From NCBI GenBank assembly GCA_003139095.1, contig PLHW01000037.1, positions 26,490-90,489 of the forward strand: a DNA stretch of 64,000 bases. Reading direction: 5' to 3'. This DNA is from Acidobacteriaceae bacterium. GTDB taxonomy: Bacteria; Acidobacteriota; Terriglobia; Terriglobales; Acidobacteriaceae. The position numbers and the translations under genes were made by a program. Below, piece by piece: positions 8,251-16,772 of this stretch (positions within the stretch are counted from its first letter, which is position 1; the number at the start of each line of letters is the position of its first letter). Below the pieces are notes generated by a model, which saw only the letters and a list, made by a program, of their open reading frames with translations, was not told where the DNA came from and did not search any database.

Positions 8251-9603
8251 ATGGAACCGTTTCGTCATCACATTTTTGTATGCACGCAGGAAAAGCCCGA
8301 GGGCGTCGCCTGTTGCCCCGCCAGCGGCGCCTGGGGTCTGTTAGGTGCCCTGGACCGCGAACTGCGTTCGCAGGGCCTCGACGACGAAGTTCAGGTGAGT
8401 ACCTGCGGATGCCTGGGCTTGTGCGATGACGGGCCGATCATGATCGTCTATCCCGAAGGCGTCTGGTACCGGAAGCTCAAGGCGGAAGATGTTGCCGAGA
8501 TTGTGACCTCGCATCTGCGTTCCGGAAATGTCGTGGCGCGGCTGGCATGGACCGATGCGCCCGCGATGAAGGCTGCCTCCAAAGAACATCGCGACCGTTA
8601 TGGCGCGATGGTGAAAGCGAAAGACGAAGCCGGCACTCTTCCCGACGATCTTGACCAGACGATTCGCGCATACATGCCGAGCCGTACGCTGCTCACCGCA
8701 CTCGAATTGGACATCTTCACCGCGGTTGGCACGGGCGGCTCCGCCGGGCAGGTTGCGCAAAAAATTCGCGCCGACGCCCGCGCAACCGAGATGCTCCTCA
8801 ATGCGCTCGTCAGCCTCAAGCTCCTCCAAAAGAAAGATGGAATCTTCCTCAACAGCGCCGCGACCATGCGTTTCTTTTCGGCGGGATCGCCCAACAATGC
8901 GCGCGACGGCCTGCTCCACACGGCGAATATCTGGCATCGCTGGTCCACGCTGACCGAGTGCGTGCGCGCCGGCACTTCTGTCGCAACCGAAGGCCGCGAC
9001 CATGGCTGGGTCAAGAATTTCATCGTCTCTATGAATCGCAACGCCACCGAGCGCGCCGACGCCGTGATCAAGGCCGCCGCGCCCGGTCCCATCCGCCGCA
9101 TGCTTGACCTCGGCGGCGGATCGGGAGCCTATTCGATTGCCTTTGCTCGCGCCATACCAACCCTCGAATCCGAGGTTCTCGATCTCGCCGAAGTGGTGCC
9201 GCTCACTCAGGAATATATTCGCAATGCCGGGCTGAGCGATCGCATTCAAGCCCGCGCCGGCGACATGCTGCGCGATCCTCTCGGATCGAATTACGATCTG
9301 GTCCTGATCTCCGCCATCTGCCACATGTTCTCGCCGGAAGAAAATCGCGACCTGTTTCGACGTGCGTATCAAGCGCTCGCCCCCAAAGGGCAGATCGTTG
9401 TGCAGGATTTTATTCTTGAGCCGGCGAAGACCGCTCCGCGATTTGCCGCGCTGTTCGCCTTGAACATGCTGGTCGGTACGCGAGCCGGCAGCAGCTATAG
9501 CGAGCCCGAGTACGAAACTTGGCTGCGCAAATCGGGATTCTCCGCGGTGCGCCGCGTGCGCCTGCCCGGCCCCAGCGGCTTGATGATCGCCGCGCGCGAT
9601 TAA
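8251..9603 (+). CDS. [2Fe-2S] ferredoxin domain fused to an O-methyltransferase-like enzyme
   Basis: Protein of 450 aa. The ATG at 8251 is preceded by GGGAGG (8239-8244). Residues 1 to about 100 form a thioredoxin-fold [2Fe-2S] ferredoxin: HHIFVC11, C21, C22, and TCGCLGLC with C54-x3-C58 followed by DDGPIMIVYPEGVWY. Residues about 130-220 resemble the dimerisation/winged-helix domain of plant-type O-methyltransferases (RTLLTALELDIFTAV). From about 284 comes the SAM domain: MLDLGGGSGAYSIAFA, then DLVLISAICHMFSPEE and a C-terminal LPGPSGLMIA. The fusion suggests a redox-linked or iron-sulfur-regulated methylation, or that the ferredoxin serves as a docking domain. Substrate unknown. Confidence 0.85.
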   Translation: MEPFRHHIFVCTQEKPEGVACCPASGAWGLLGALDRELRSQGLDDEVQVSTCGCLGLCDDGPIMIVYPEGVWYRKLKAEDVAEIVTSHLRSGNVVARLAWTDAPAMKAASKEHRDRYGAMVKAKDEAGTLPDDLDQTIRAYMPSRTLLTALELDIFTAVGTGGSAGQVAQKIRADARATEMLLNALVSLKLLQKKDGIFLNSAATMRFFSAGSPNNARDGLLHTANIWHRWSTLTECVRAGTSVATEGRDHGWVKNFIVSMNRNATERADAVIKAAAPGPIRRMLDLGGGSGAYSIAFARAIPTLESEVLDLAEVVPLTQEYIRNAGLSDRIQARAGDMLRDPLGSNYDLVLISAICHMFSPEENRDLFRRAYQALAPKGQIVVQDFILEPAKTAPRFAALFALNMLVGTRAGSSYSEPEYETWLRKSGFSAVRRVRLPGPSGLMIAARD

Positions 9604-9657
9604 ACCCCGCGCGATTAAGAGCCCGCGGAAAAATTCGTTGTCGACGGAACCGGGAAG

Positions 9658-9678
9658 GGCAGGAGTTTTACTCGTGCC
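9658..9678. repeat. Hairpin repeat element, copy 1 (GGCACGAGT type)
   Basis: GGCAGGAGT-TTT-ACTCGTGCC forms a 9-bp stem with one mismatch. It is preceded by CCGGGAAG and followed by AATAAC. A near-identical element lies at 43833-43853, also intergenic, which points to a dispersed repeat rather than a gene-specific terminator. Here it sits between two convergent genes. Confidence 0.6.
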
Positions 9679-9755
9679 AATAACAGCACCTCAAACGACT
9701 GTGGCTTGAAGCCCCTGCCGTTTGCAACGCCGCTCAGAACCGCGTTTTGCCTCCG

Positions 9756-10496
9756 CTACTGGGCATCGTCCGCGTAGGGATAAACGTACCCGGGCCAGCC
9801 AAAATAGCCATACGGATCGCCCCACCACAGGCTGTCCCAGTATGGATACGGATAGACCGCCCAGTACGGATTCCAGCCAATCCCCCAGCCGAAACCGTAG
9901 CCCCATCCGCAACCCCAGCAACCCCAGCCGAAGCCGTATCCGCGATATCCCCAGCCCCCGCGCCAGCCGCCCCAACCACCAGCACCCCAGCCTCCGTGGA
10001 TGAAGGCCGCGTTGCCGCCGAATCGCGTACCCGTCGCGAGCGCCGCATGCGTATTGCCGAACGAGTGCCATTGTCCGTCTGCGATCGCGCTGTGCATGCC
10101 GTTCGCCCCACCCATGCGATTGGAGGCGCCTAACGAATGCCATCCGGGCGAAGTGTCAGCGCGGCCGAGTGAAGACCCTCGCTGTCCGCCCACGCCACGT
10201 GCCGCCGATTCGCGCCCCATGCTGCCGTAGCGCTCCGAGCCGGACGCCGGTCCTCCACGCGGGCCGCCGTACGAAGAACCGCCGTACGGAGAACCGCCAT
10301 GGAATCCGCCCTCACTGGGGCCACCGTGAAAGCTGCCGCCTCCTCCGGACGGCCCGCCGCTGTGCGAGCCGCCGCTGCTTCCGCCCCCACCATGACCGCC
10401 GCCATGTTGGGCAAAAGCAACTTCCGGCGCGCAAATAATCAGGAAGAAGGAAATAAAGCTGGCGAGAATGATTTGACGCAAGGTGGGTTGATACAT
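9756..10496 (-). CDS. Secreted glycine-rich protein
   Basis: Protein of 246 aa. An N-terminal signal peptide (LASFISFFLIICAPEVAFA) is followed by a low-complexity Gly/Ser/His region (residues about 30-110), a Ser/Gly linker, then a Gly/Trp/Tyr-rich segment with GWGAGGWGGWRGGWGYRGYG and a Tyr/Pro/Trp-rich tail. Such proteins occur widely in Acidobacteria and other soil bacteria as cell-surface or extracellular material. No enzymatic motif is visible and the function is unknown. It lies alone, transcribed toward the ferredoxin-methyltransferase gene. Confidence 0.75.
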   Translation of the reverse strand: MYQPTLRQIILASFISFFLIICAPEVAFAQHGGGHGGGGSSGGSHSGGPSGGGGSFHGGPSEGGFHGGSPYGGSSYGGPRGGPASGSERYGSMGRESAARGVGGQRGSSLGRADTSPGWHSLGASNRMGGANGMHSAIADGQWHSFGNTHAALATGTRFGGNAAFIHGGWGAGGWGGWRGGWGYRGYGFGWGCWGCGWGYGFGWGIGWNPYWAVYPYPYWDSLWWGDPYGYFGWPGYVYPYADDAQ

Positions 10497-10702
10497 AGTG
10501 CCCTCCGTGCAAACGCAGACGGCGCAGGCCGCTCCGCGTGTGTTCTATTCTGTTGGAATCTTATTCTATCGAGGAAGGTTGTCCCTGGAGAAGCCCCCGG
10601 ACAAAGCGGCGCAAAATTGCGCGTTCGAACCCCAAGCCGGGGAACAGTCTCGGTCTTCGAGTGGGCTGAGATTGTTCCCGAAACCAACCAATTGAGTGAT
10701 GT

Positions 10703-11410
10703 CTAGGGACTACCACGCACGATGTACGGCGTTCGTATCGCTACATTCGCCAGATCGCCGACTTCTGACTGGCACAGCTCGACGACCTCTAAACGATCCT
10801 TTGCACCAATCTTCCGCAGAATGCGATGGATATGGTTCTTGACGGTCTGCTCGGATAGATTTAAGCGGCTTCCGATTTCCTTGTTGGAGAGCCCAAGGCG
10901 AATCGTTTCTACCAGTTGCTGCTCTCTCCGGGTCAATCCATGTTTCGTTTTGTGCGGCGGTCTGCAAGCAAGCGAAGCGTCCCGCGCGGCACATCGGAAC
11001 AGCGCCAGCGAAAATCTCGGTGGGCAGACCGCTTCCCCGGCTGCGACTGCCCGGACTACGCGGACAATCTCGGCGGCCGATGCGTCCTTCAGAACGTAGC
11101 CCACGACTCCTTCAGCCACGGCATGGAGAAAAGTGCATTCATCCTCTTCCATGCCGACCATAACCACCTTGCGGTTTTCTCCCGCCTGCCGCATGCGTGA
11201 AACTAGCCGCGGCCCGGTAAGTGCAATACTCGGGGAGTCAAACAGAACTACATCTGGATTCGCTGCCGCAACCTTCTCCAAAGCAGTGCTCGAGAATGGA
11301 ATTGCTCCTGCTACGGCTATGTCGTCCTTCTTTCGCAGGACTCGTACCAGGGCTTCGCGGAGCAGACAATTCTCCGCAATCAGGAAAGTTACAATACGCT
11401 CGAGAGACAA
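10703..11410 (-). CDS. NarL/LuxR-type response regulator with altered acidic pocket
   Basis: Protein of 235 aa: a receiver domain (about residues 6-125) and a C-terminal LuxR-type helix-turn-helix (GLTRREQQLVETIRLGLS, then NKEIGSRLNLSEQTVKNHI). The phospho-acceptor Asp58 (VVLFDSPS) and the conserved Lys in GYVLKDAS are kept. The N-terminal acidic pair of typical receivers (DD) reads AEN, so Mg2+ binding and phosphorylation may be weakened. No histidine kinase is adjacent. It lies upstream of and divergent from a second, more degenerate receiver gene and the exopolysaccharide locus, which it may control; that is inference from position. Confidence 0.85.
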   Translation of the reverse strand: MSLERIVTFLIAENCLLREALVRVLRKKDDIAVAGAIPFSSTALEKVAAANPDVVLFDSPSIALTGPRLVSRMRQAGENRKVVMVGMEEDECTFLHAVAEGVVGYVLKDASAAEIVRVVRAVAAGEAVCPPRFSLALFRCAARDASLACRPPHKTKHGLTRREQQLVETIRLGLSNKEIGSRLNLSEQTVKNHIHRILRKIGAKDRLEVVELCQSEVGDLANVAIRTPYIVRGSP

Positions 11411-11893
11411 AACTACACATCCTCCGCTGGCAAATCCTCTGTGCCCCTCAGAGTCCCCCTCGCGCCAGCCGACAACTTTATCACATCTGCATTACTCTCC
11501 ATTACTCTCCGCGTACCAACACAATGAGCTCGTTGTGGGTTGCCTCCGGGTAGCTCCTTCGAGTAGGATGCTGTATCGAACAATCCTGTGATGGCAAATC
11601 AGCTGCGCCACTGCGACCACGGGAGGTCGCGGCGAAGCGTTCTCCATTGGCGCGTCTGGATGCGACAGCCGTGACACCATCGGCGGCGAAGCGGCGAGTG
11701 ATCCAGCCAAATTGCGGGCCAGTCTCTGAACGACACACTTTTTAATGCCTGGTTCGGTACCTGCCAGGTACCATGACTGACGTGCATAGTGGTACTGCCA
11801 TAACGATGCGTTGACCAATGCTGTTTGAGTACGGAATTGAATCTTGCGCGACTTCTCACAACCACGTAGAAGTATCTGGAGAGGATTACGCCC
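11411..11893. other. 483-bp intergenic region between two response regulators
   Basis: No credible gene was found on either strand; the open frames here are Arg-, Pro- or Ser-rich and lack ribosome binding sites. The only clear structure is the 17-bp palindrome at 11756-11772, listed separately. The region should carry the divergent promoters of the two regulator genes, but I could not identify core promoter elements with confidence. Confidence 0.5.
11756..11772. promoter_or_regulatory. 17-bp palindrome GGTACCTG-C-CAGGTACC
   Basis: A perfect inverted repeat with 8-bp arms around one base lies about 120 bp upstream of the small receiver gene (11894) and about 345 bp upstream of the divergent regulator's start. 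The arms and near-zero spacer suit a dimeric DNA-binding protein rather than an RNA hairpin. It is a candidate operator; the cognate protein is unknown. Confidence 0.4.
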
Positions 11894-12274
11894 GTGAAAC
11901 GAGTGCGAGTTTTAGTTGCAAACCGCCCCCGCCTTATGCGGGAGCTCGTGCTCGCCGTCATCGCCGACCAACCTGACATCGAGGTGATTGGCGAAGTGCA
12001 GGATGAAAACGACCTCGCCGAGGCAGTCGAAGAGGCCCAGCCCGACATCTTAATTCTTGCGCTCGACGACGCTGATAAGCGTGTTGCGCAGTGCGGCTTT
12101 CTGCTTGGGAGGTATCCGCGCATGAAGATTCTTGCGCTCGCGCCAGAGCAGAATCGCGGAATGTTCTATTGGGCGACGGTAGACGTTCGCACAAAGCCGC
12201 TGGAGAGTTCCGAAGCTGGCATCTTGAATGCTTTGCGCGAACGTCCATCGCTGGTCGGCACCGCGCACACGTAG
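11894..12274 (+). CDS. Stand-alone pseudo-receiver domain protein
   Basis: Protein of 126 aa with a GTG start preceded by GAGAGGATTA. It matches the receiver fold over its full length (VRVLVANRPRLMREL, then DIEVIGEV, then QPDILILALDD). The residues needed for phosphorylation are altered: the acidic pair reads AN, and the phospho-acceptor position in ILILALDD is Ala, although a Lys-Pro (TKPLE) remains at the end. There is no output domain. It is likely a phosphorylation-independent protein-interaction module. It lies immediately before the exopolysaccharide antiterminator gene on the same strand. Confidence 0.75.
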   Translation: MKRVRVLVANRPRLMRELVLAVIADQPDIEVIGEVQDENDLAEAVEEAQPDILILALDDADKRVAQCGFLLGRYPRMKILALAPEQNRGMFYWATVDVRTKPLESSEAGILNALRERPSLVGTAHT

Positions 12275-12291
12275 CGAGGGAGGCCGCGATT

Positions 12292-12342
12292 TGAATGTAA
12301 TTTATTGAAATTAAGCAGCTTACGTTCGCTTTGTGAATGTAA
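12292..12342. promoter_or_regulatory. Repeated GAATGTAA half-sites in the exopolysaccharide leader
   Basis: TGAATGTAA occurs at 12292-12300 and again at 12334-12342, 42 bp apart (about four helical turns). TTACGTTC at 12320-12327 faces the second copy across a 7-bp spacer, forming an inverted repeat with one mismatch. The cluster lies 40-90 bp upstream of the proposed start of the NusG-like gene and is a candidate operator or leader structure for the locus. Confidence 0.35.
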
Positions 12343-12381
12343 CTGAGAGGGCGGAGCTGTAGTTAGGGAGCGGAAGCGGTT

Positions 12382-12951
12382 CTGAACACACACGCAAATT
12401 ACGAGACGTCACAAAGCAGCTTCGCGGGCGAAGCCTTAATCCCGGCCGAAAAGCCTCTGCCGCCTGAGCGGTGGTATGCCATTTCGGTTCGCCCAAGGCA
12501 CGAAAAGCTGGTGAGCCGGCATCTGGCACACCAGGGACTAAACTATTTTCTTCCGACCTACCGCAGCGTTCGCCGGTGGAAAGATCGGCGCAAAGAATTG
12601 GACATGGCCTTGTTCCCGGGTTATGTCTTCGTAAACCTGAGCCTTCGCAATCGCATGGGCGTCCTTCGCGCTCCCGGTTTTCTGCGATTCGTGACCTTTC
12701 AGGGCCAGCCGGCCGCGGTTCCAGACTCCGAGATCCGCGCACTTGAGTCAGCCATGTCCGCGGGTCTGCGGCCTCAACCTCATCCCTACCTGCGCCAAGG
12801 AAAACGAGTTCGCGTGAAGAACGGGCCTCTCGCGAACGCCGAAGGAGTGATGATTCGCCGCAAAGACGGCTTCCGCCTGGTAATTTCGCTCGATCTGATC
12901 ATGCGATCGGTGATGCTCGAAGTGGACGAAGTCGACGTTGAACCTGTGTAA
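12382..12951 (+). CDS. NusG-like antiterminator of the exopolysaccharide operon (UpxY/RfaH type), probable CTG start
   Basis: Protein of about 189 aa. The NGN domain begins with RWYAISVRPRHEKLVSRHL, the hallmark of NusG paralogs, followed by LFPGYVFVNL and a C-terminal KOW-like segment (GKRVRVKNGPLANAEGV). Between the in-frame stop at 12364-12366 and this conserved start there is no ATG, GTG or TTG; the first GTG (12511) would delete the first NGN strand. CTG at 12382, preceded by GGGAGCGGAAG, is the best candidate. NusG paralogs of this kind load on RNA polymerase at the start of long polysaccharide operons and suppress termination. Its position as first gene of a 21-kb locus fits this role. 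Confidence 0.8.
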   Translation: MNTHANYETSQSSFAGEALIPAEKPLPPERWYAISVRPRHEKLVSRHLAHQGLNYFLPTYRSVRRWKDRRKELDMALFPGYVFVNLSLRNRMGVLRAPGFLRFVTFQGQPAAVPDSEIRALESAMSAGLRPQPHPYLRQGKRVRVKNGPLANAEGVMIRRKDGFRLVISLDLIMRSVMLEVDEVDVEPV

Positions 12952-13006
12952 AGATCCATTGCTCAGGCGAAATCAGATTTCAAAGATTTGCAGGAAGAGA
13001 TTTCTT

Positions 13007-16000
13007 ATGTTCAGTATGCTCCGTGCGATTCGTAAATCGGGCTTCTCGTGCCCAGTCAGGGTAGGGGAATCAGGTTTGATTAATCATGAGATGAGATTCG
13101 ACAGCACGGTTGCGGCCCGTAGTTGGGGCCGACAGATGCTCTTTTGTGTCGGGCTTGCTCTTGCCACTGGTGGCCTGAGCCTATTGGGTCAGACACGACC
13201 GCAGACGCCTGTCCCGCAGTCTGAACTAGCGCGGCAAAATATGGAGCGCGTTGCCGCTCCCGTCGGCCAGTTGGTCGGCATCCTCCACCGGGATCCGGGT
13301 TTGATGGTGGAACTGAAGCGTTGGATCGCCAAGGACGCAACCGACCACGGTCAGCTGATTTCAGACCCTGACCTGGCGGACGAAGCGATCTTCGAACGTC
13401 TGGAAACCGACATCGTCTTTCGTTCAGTCGCAACCGCCATGGTGCAGAAGTACGGCTACCTGCAACCGACAATCAATCCCGATTCTCCACTCGCCAAGCA
13501 ACAGGACTTGCTGATCCAGGAGCGCGTGAAGTGGATAGCACAGGAAGAGGGCGAAGAGCGGGCAAAGGCGCGCCAGGAACAAGAAAGGGCGTTGGAGCGG
13601 ACTCAAACCTGCGATCCCCGCAGCAGCAACTGCGCGGCCCAGAATTTCACGAATCCCGCCATTCAGCAACTGCAGCAACAGCCGAGGGTCTATCAGCCTG
13701 GAATCAATCAGGGTCCGGCGCAAGTACCGGGGCTGGAAACGCCGCAAGGTCCTCTGAATGGTCCCTATGCCCCTTCTACTCCTTTTTCTCCTTACCTTCC
13801 ACCGCAGCAGACCCTGCCCAACAATGACGTTACCGAACTCCTCAGGACCAGCGGGCAGGACCCGTTCTCGATGGCACAAATGCAGTCAGGGAGTGGAACC
13901 TTCGGCGGTACGTCTGGGCTCGGGGATGAGGGTGGGGAAGGCAGCAGTTCACTGCAACGCAATGCGCAGAGGGCGTTTCAGTCTGGAGGTTCTGAGTCTG
14001 GGGGAAGCCAGTTCGGGGATTTTTCGCTGTCTGGAGGCTTCTTGGGCGATGAGATGAGTCAAGGTCTCTACTCCAGCGCGCTTTCGAACCAGGGGACTTA
14101 CCCGTTGAGTCCTTATTCGGCGGGAGGGCCATACGGCAATGGCCTCGGCACATCACGATATGACACCACAACTAACCCTGCCCTGGCCATGTCGAACTTG
14201 CTGCGAGCGAAGGAGTCGACGAGTCAGAGCCAGCGCTTGGTCCGCAGCCCAAACCCGTATGACGATATTCCCTCTCTTTATGACATGTACCTGCAGACCG
14301 TGGCGCGCCCCCAGGCGGTGGAGCGTTTCGGAATGCAGGTTTTCGAGAACGGCACCCGTGATCTTCAGATGATCCCCACCGATCTTCCCGCAGGTCCCGA
14401 TTACGTATTGGGATCTGGCGATGGAGTTTCGGTCGACCTATGGGGAGGAGTTTCGCGGCGGTTCTACCGCGTCGTTGACCGCACGGGCCGGATCAGTCTG
14501 CCCGAAGTGGGGCCCGTCCTGGTTGCTGGCAAGTCTCTGGCGGAAGTCCAGGAGTCGGTCCAGAAGGTTCTGCGGACGGAGTTCCGCGACGTTTCCGCCG
14601 ATGTTTCTCTGGCCCGCTTGCGCACGATTCGCGTGTATGTGGTCGGAGACGTGCTTCGCCCGGGTGCTTATGACGTGGGTTCGCTTTCGACGCCCCTGAA
14701 CGCGCTCTTCGCGGCGGGAGGACCGACCGGCCGAGGCTCCTTGCGAATTGTCAAACACAATCGCGGAAATCAGACGGTGCAGGACGTTGACATTTACGAC
14801 CTGCTTCTCAATGGAGTCAAGGGGGACATCCAGCGACTGGAAGACGGCGATACCGTCATGGTACCGCCTCTGGGGCCGGAGATCACCATGGAAGGAATGG
14901 TCCGGCGACCGGCCATTTACGAACTGAATCAGGAGAAATCACTGGCGGAGGCGATTGGCCTGGCTGGCGGTTTGCTGCCCACGGCGATGTTGCGCCATAT
15001 TGAAGTTCAGCGCCTGGTCGCGCACCAGAAGCAGACCATGCTCAGCCTGGACATCCCGCAGGACGACACCTCGGACCAAATCACGAAGCAACTGGAGTCG
15101 TTCCAGATCCAGGATGGGGACAAGATCAGGATTTTTCCGATCGCTCCCTATGCGCAGGATGCGGTGTACGTTGAGGGCCATGTGGTTCGGCCAGGAAAAT
15201 ACTCGTTCCGCGAGGGCATGCGCGTGACCGACCTGATCAGTTCGTACAAGGATCTTTTGCCCGAGCCGGCGTTGCAGTATGGTGAAATTATCCGGCTGAG
15301 TCTGCCGGACTTCCGTCCCACCGTAGAGAGCTTCAATGTGGCTGCGGCACTGGCCGACCCGGCCAAGGCTCCATTGTTGAAGGCGCTGGACACGGTGCAG
15401 ATTTTCGGCCGCTATGACTTCGAGAATCCGCCCGTCGTCTCCGTGTTGGGCGACGTGCGAGTTCCGGGAACATACCGCACTTCAGGCGATATTCATCTTG
15501 GCGATGCGGTTCATTTGGCCGGCGGACTGGCTCCCGATGCGGAGACGGTCGATGCCCAGGTGTTCCGCTATATGCCGGATAGCACCCTGAAGATTCTCAA
15601 CGTGAAGTTGGACAGCGCATTGGACGGCAACCCTGCGGATAACATCGAACTGAGATCGCGCGATCGCGTGCTGATACACAAGAATGCGGCGGCGGCCGAC
15701 CCGGTCACAGTGTATGTCAAGGGAGAAGTGGTCAGACCCGGACGCTATCCCCTCACGGGCGACATGCGCGTCTCCGATCTAATCCGTACGGCCGGCGGTC
15801 TGAAGGAGAGTGCCGACACCAAGACTGCCGATCTCACTCAATACACCTGGAATAACGACAGGCAAGTAACCGGCACACAAGACAAAATCGCGCTTGCCGA
15901 CGCGCTCGCAGGTGCACCGGACAAAGATCCGGTTTTGAAAAATGGAGATGTGCTCTCCATCCGGCAGGTGGCGGGTTGGGAGGACTTAGGCGCCTCCATC

Positions 16001-16750
16001 ACCATTCGAGGAGAAGTTGCCCATCCGGGCAGCTACGGAATTCGTCCCGGTGAGAAGCTGAGTTCCGTGCTCCTGCGCGCCGGAGGCTTTGCTCCGGCAG
16101 CTTATCCCTACGGTACCGTGCTGTTACGGACGGACGTTCAGAAAATAGAACAGAGATCGTATGGCGAACTGATCCAGAGAGTGCGCGAACAGCAGGCAAC
16201 CCTGAAACTAACTGCGGTCAGCACCGGCGACCCAGACCAAAAACTCTCGGCTGAGTCGGCTCTGGTGCAGTGGCAAACCACGCTTGACAGCCTGGTGAGC
16301 AGTCCACCCACCGGCCGCGTTACGATCCAGATTTCTTCGGACATGAAGAAGTGGGAGAACACTTCCCGCGATGTGACGGTGAAAGCGGGCGACATTCTCA
16401 CGGTTCCGAAACGGCCGAGCTTTGTACTTGTGCAGGGGCAAGTGTACGGCCCCACCGCGGTGGCTTACCGCCCCGGCAAGAGCGCACGGTGGTATCTGAT
16501 GCAGGCGGGTGGCCCGACAAACTTGGCAAACAAGAAGGCTATTTTTGCGATTCGTGCCGACGGCACCGTGATCGGAAATCACGGGTGGACTTCGGGCGAA
16601 GCATTGAACGTTGCCTTGCAGCCTGGAGACATGATTGTGGTTCCGGAAAAAGCGCTCGGCGGTCCGCCGGTCTGGAAGGCAATATTCCAGAATGCGCAAG
16701 TCTTGAGCTCGATCGCCACCAGTGCCATTCTCGCTTCGGCCTATTTTTAA
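13007..16750 (+). CDS. Large polysaccharide export protein with seven SLBB-like domains
   Basis: Protein of 1247 aa. The ATG at 13007 has AGGAAGAGA 7 bp upstream; a TTG at 12938 overlapping the antiterminator gene is less likely. A hydrophobic segment (LFCVGLALATGGLSLLG) near residue 45 is the export signal. There follow a helical, charged region, a Gln/Pro/Ser/Gly-rich linker to about residue 400, then the Poly_export domain (PDYVLGSGDGVSVDLWGG). Seven SLBB-type repeats follow, each with a core like VYVVGDVLRPGAY or VYVKGEVVRPGRY ending in AGG. Wza-type proteins form the outer-membrane exit pore; classic Wza has far fewer SLBB copies, so this is an extended version. Confidence 0.9.
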   Translation: MFSMLRAIRKSGFSCPVRVGESGLINHEMRFDSTVAARSWGRQMLFCVGLALATGGLSLLGQTRPQTPVPQSELARQNMERVAAPVGQLVGILHRDPGLMVELKRWIAKDATDHGQLISDPDLADEAIFERLETDIVFRSVATAMVQKYGYLQPTINPDSPLAKQQDLLIQERVKWIAQEEGEERAKARQEQERALERTQTCDPRSSNCAAQNFTNPAIQQLQQQPRVYQPGINQGPAQVPGLETPQGPLNGPYAPSTPFSPYLPPQQTLPNNDVTELLRTSGQDPFSMAQMQSGSGTFGGTSGLGDEGGEGSSSLQRNAQRAFQSGGSESGGSQFGDFSLSGGFLGDEMSQGLYSSALSNQGTYPLSPYSAGGPYGNGLGTSRYDTTTNPALAMSNLLRAKESTSQSQRLVRSPNPYDDIPSLYDMYLQTVARPQAVERFGMQVFENGTRDLQMIPTDLPAGPDYVLGSGDGVSVDLWGGVSRRFYRVVDRTGRISLPEVGPVLVAGKSLAEVQESVQKVLRTEFRDVSADVSLARLRTIRVYVVGDVLRPGAYDVGSLSTPLNALFAAGGPTGRGSLRIVKHNRGNQTVQDVDIYDLLLNGVKGDIQRLEDGDTVMVPPLGPEITMEGMVRRPAIYELNQEKSLAEAIGLAGGLLPTAMLRHIEVQRLVAHQKQTMLSLDIPQDDTSDQITKQLESFQIQDGDKIRIFPIAPYAQDAVYVEGHVVRPGKYSFREGMRVTDLISSYKDLLPEPALQYGEIIRLSLPDFRPTVESFNVAAALADPAKAPLLKALDTVQIFGRYDFENPPVVSVLGDVRVPGTYRTSGDIHLGDAVHLAGGLAPDAETVDAQVFRYMPDSTLKILNVKLDSALDGNPADNIELRSRDRVLIHKNAAAADPVTVYVKGEVVRPGRYPLTGDMRVSDLIRTAGGLKESADTKTADLTQYTWNNDRQVTGTQDKIALADALAGAPDKDPVLKNGDVLSIRQVAGWEDLGASITIRGEVAHPGSYGIRPGEKLSSVLLRAGGFAPAAYPYGTVLLRTDVQKIEQRSYGELIQRVREQQATLKLTAVSTGDPDQKLSAESALVQWQTTLDSLVSSPPTGRVTIQISSDMKKWENTSRDVTVKAGDILTVPKRPSFVLVQGQVYGPTAVAYRPGKSARWYLMQAGGPTNLANKKAIFAIRADGTVIGNHGWTSGEALNVALQPGDMIVVPEKALGGPPVWKAIFQNAQVLSSIATSAILASAYF

Positions 16751-16772
16751 GAGACGGAGCGTAAACCGATTC

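Noticed and set aside
11492..11818. 108-codon minus-strand open frame between the regulators
   Set aside because: No ribosome site, no recognisable domain, and it contains the palindrome that is more likely regulatory.
12938..13006. TTG start for the SLBB export protein inside the antiterminator gene
   Set aside because: No ribosome site, while ATG 13007 has AGGAAGAGA at proper spacing.
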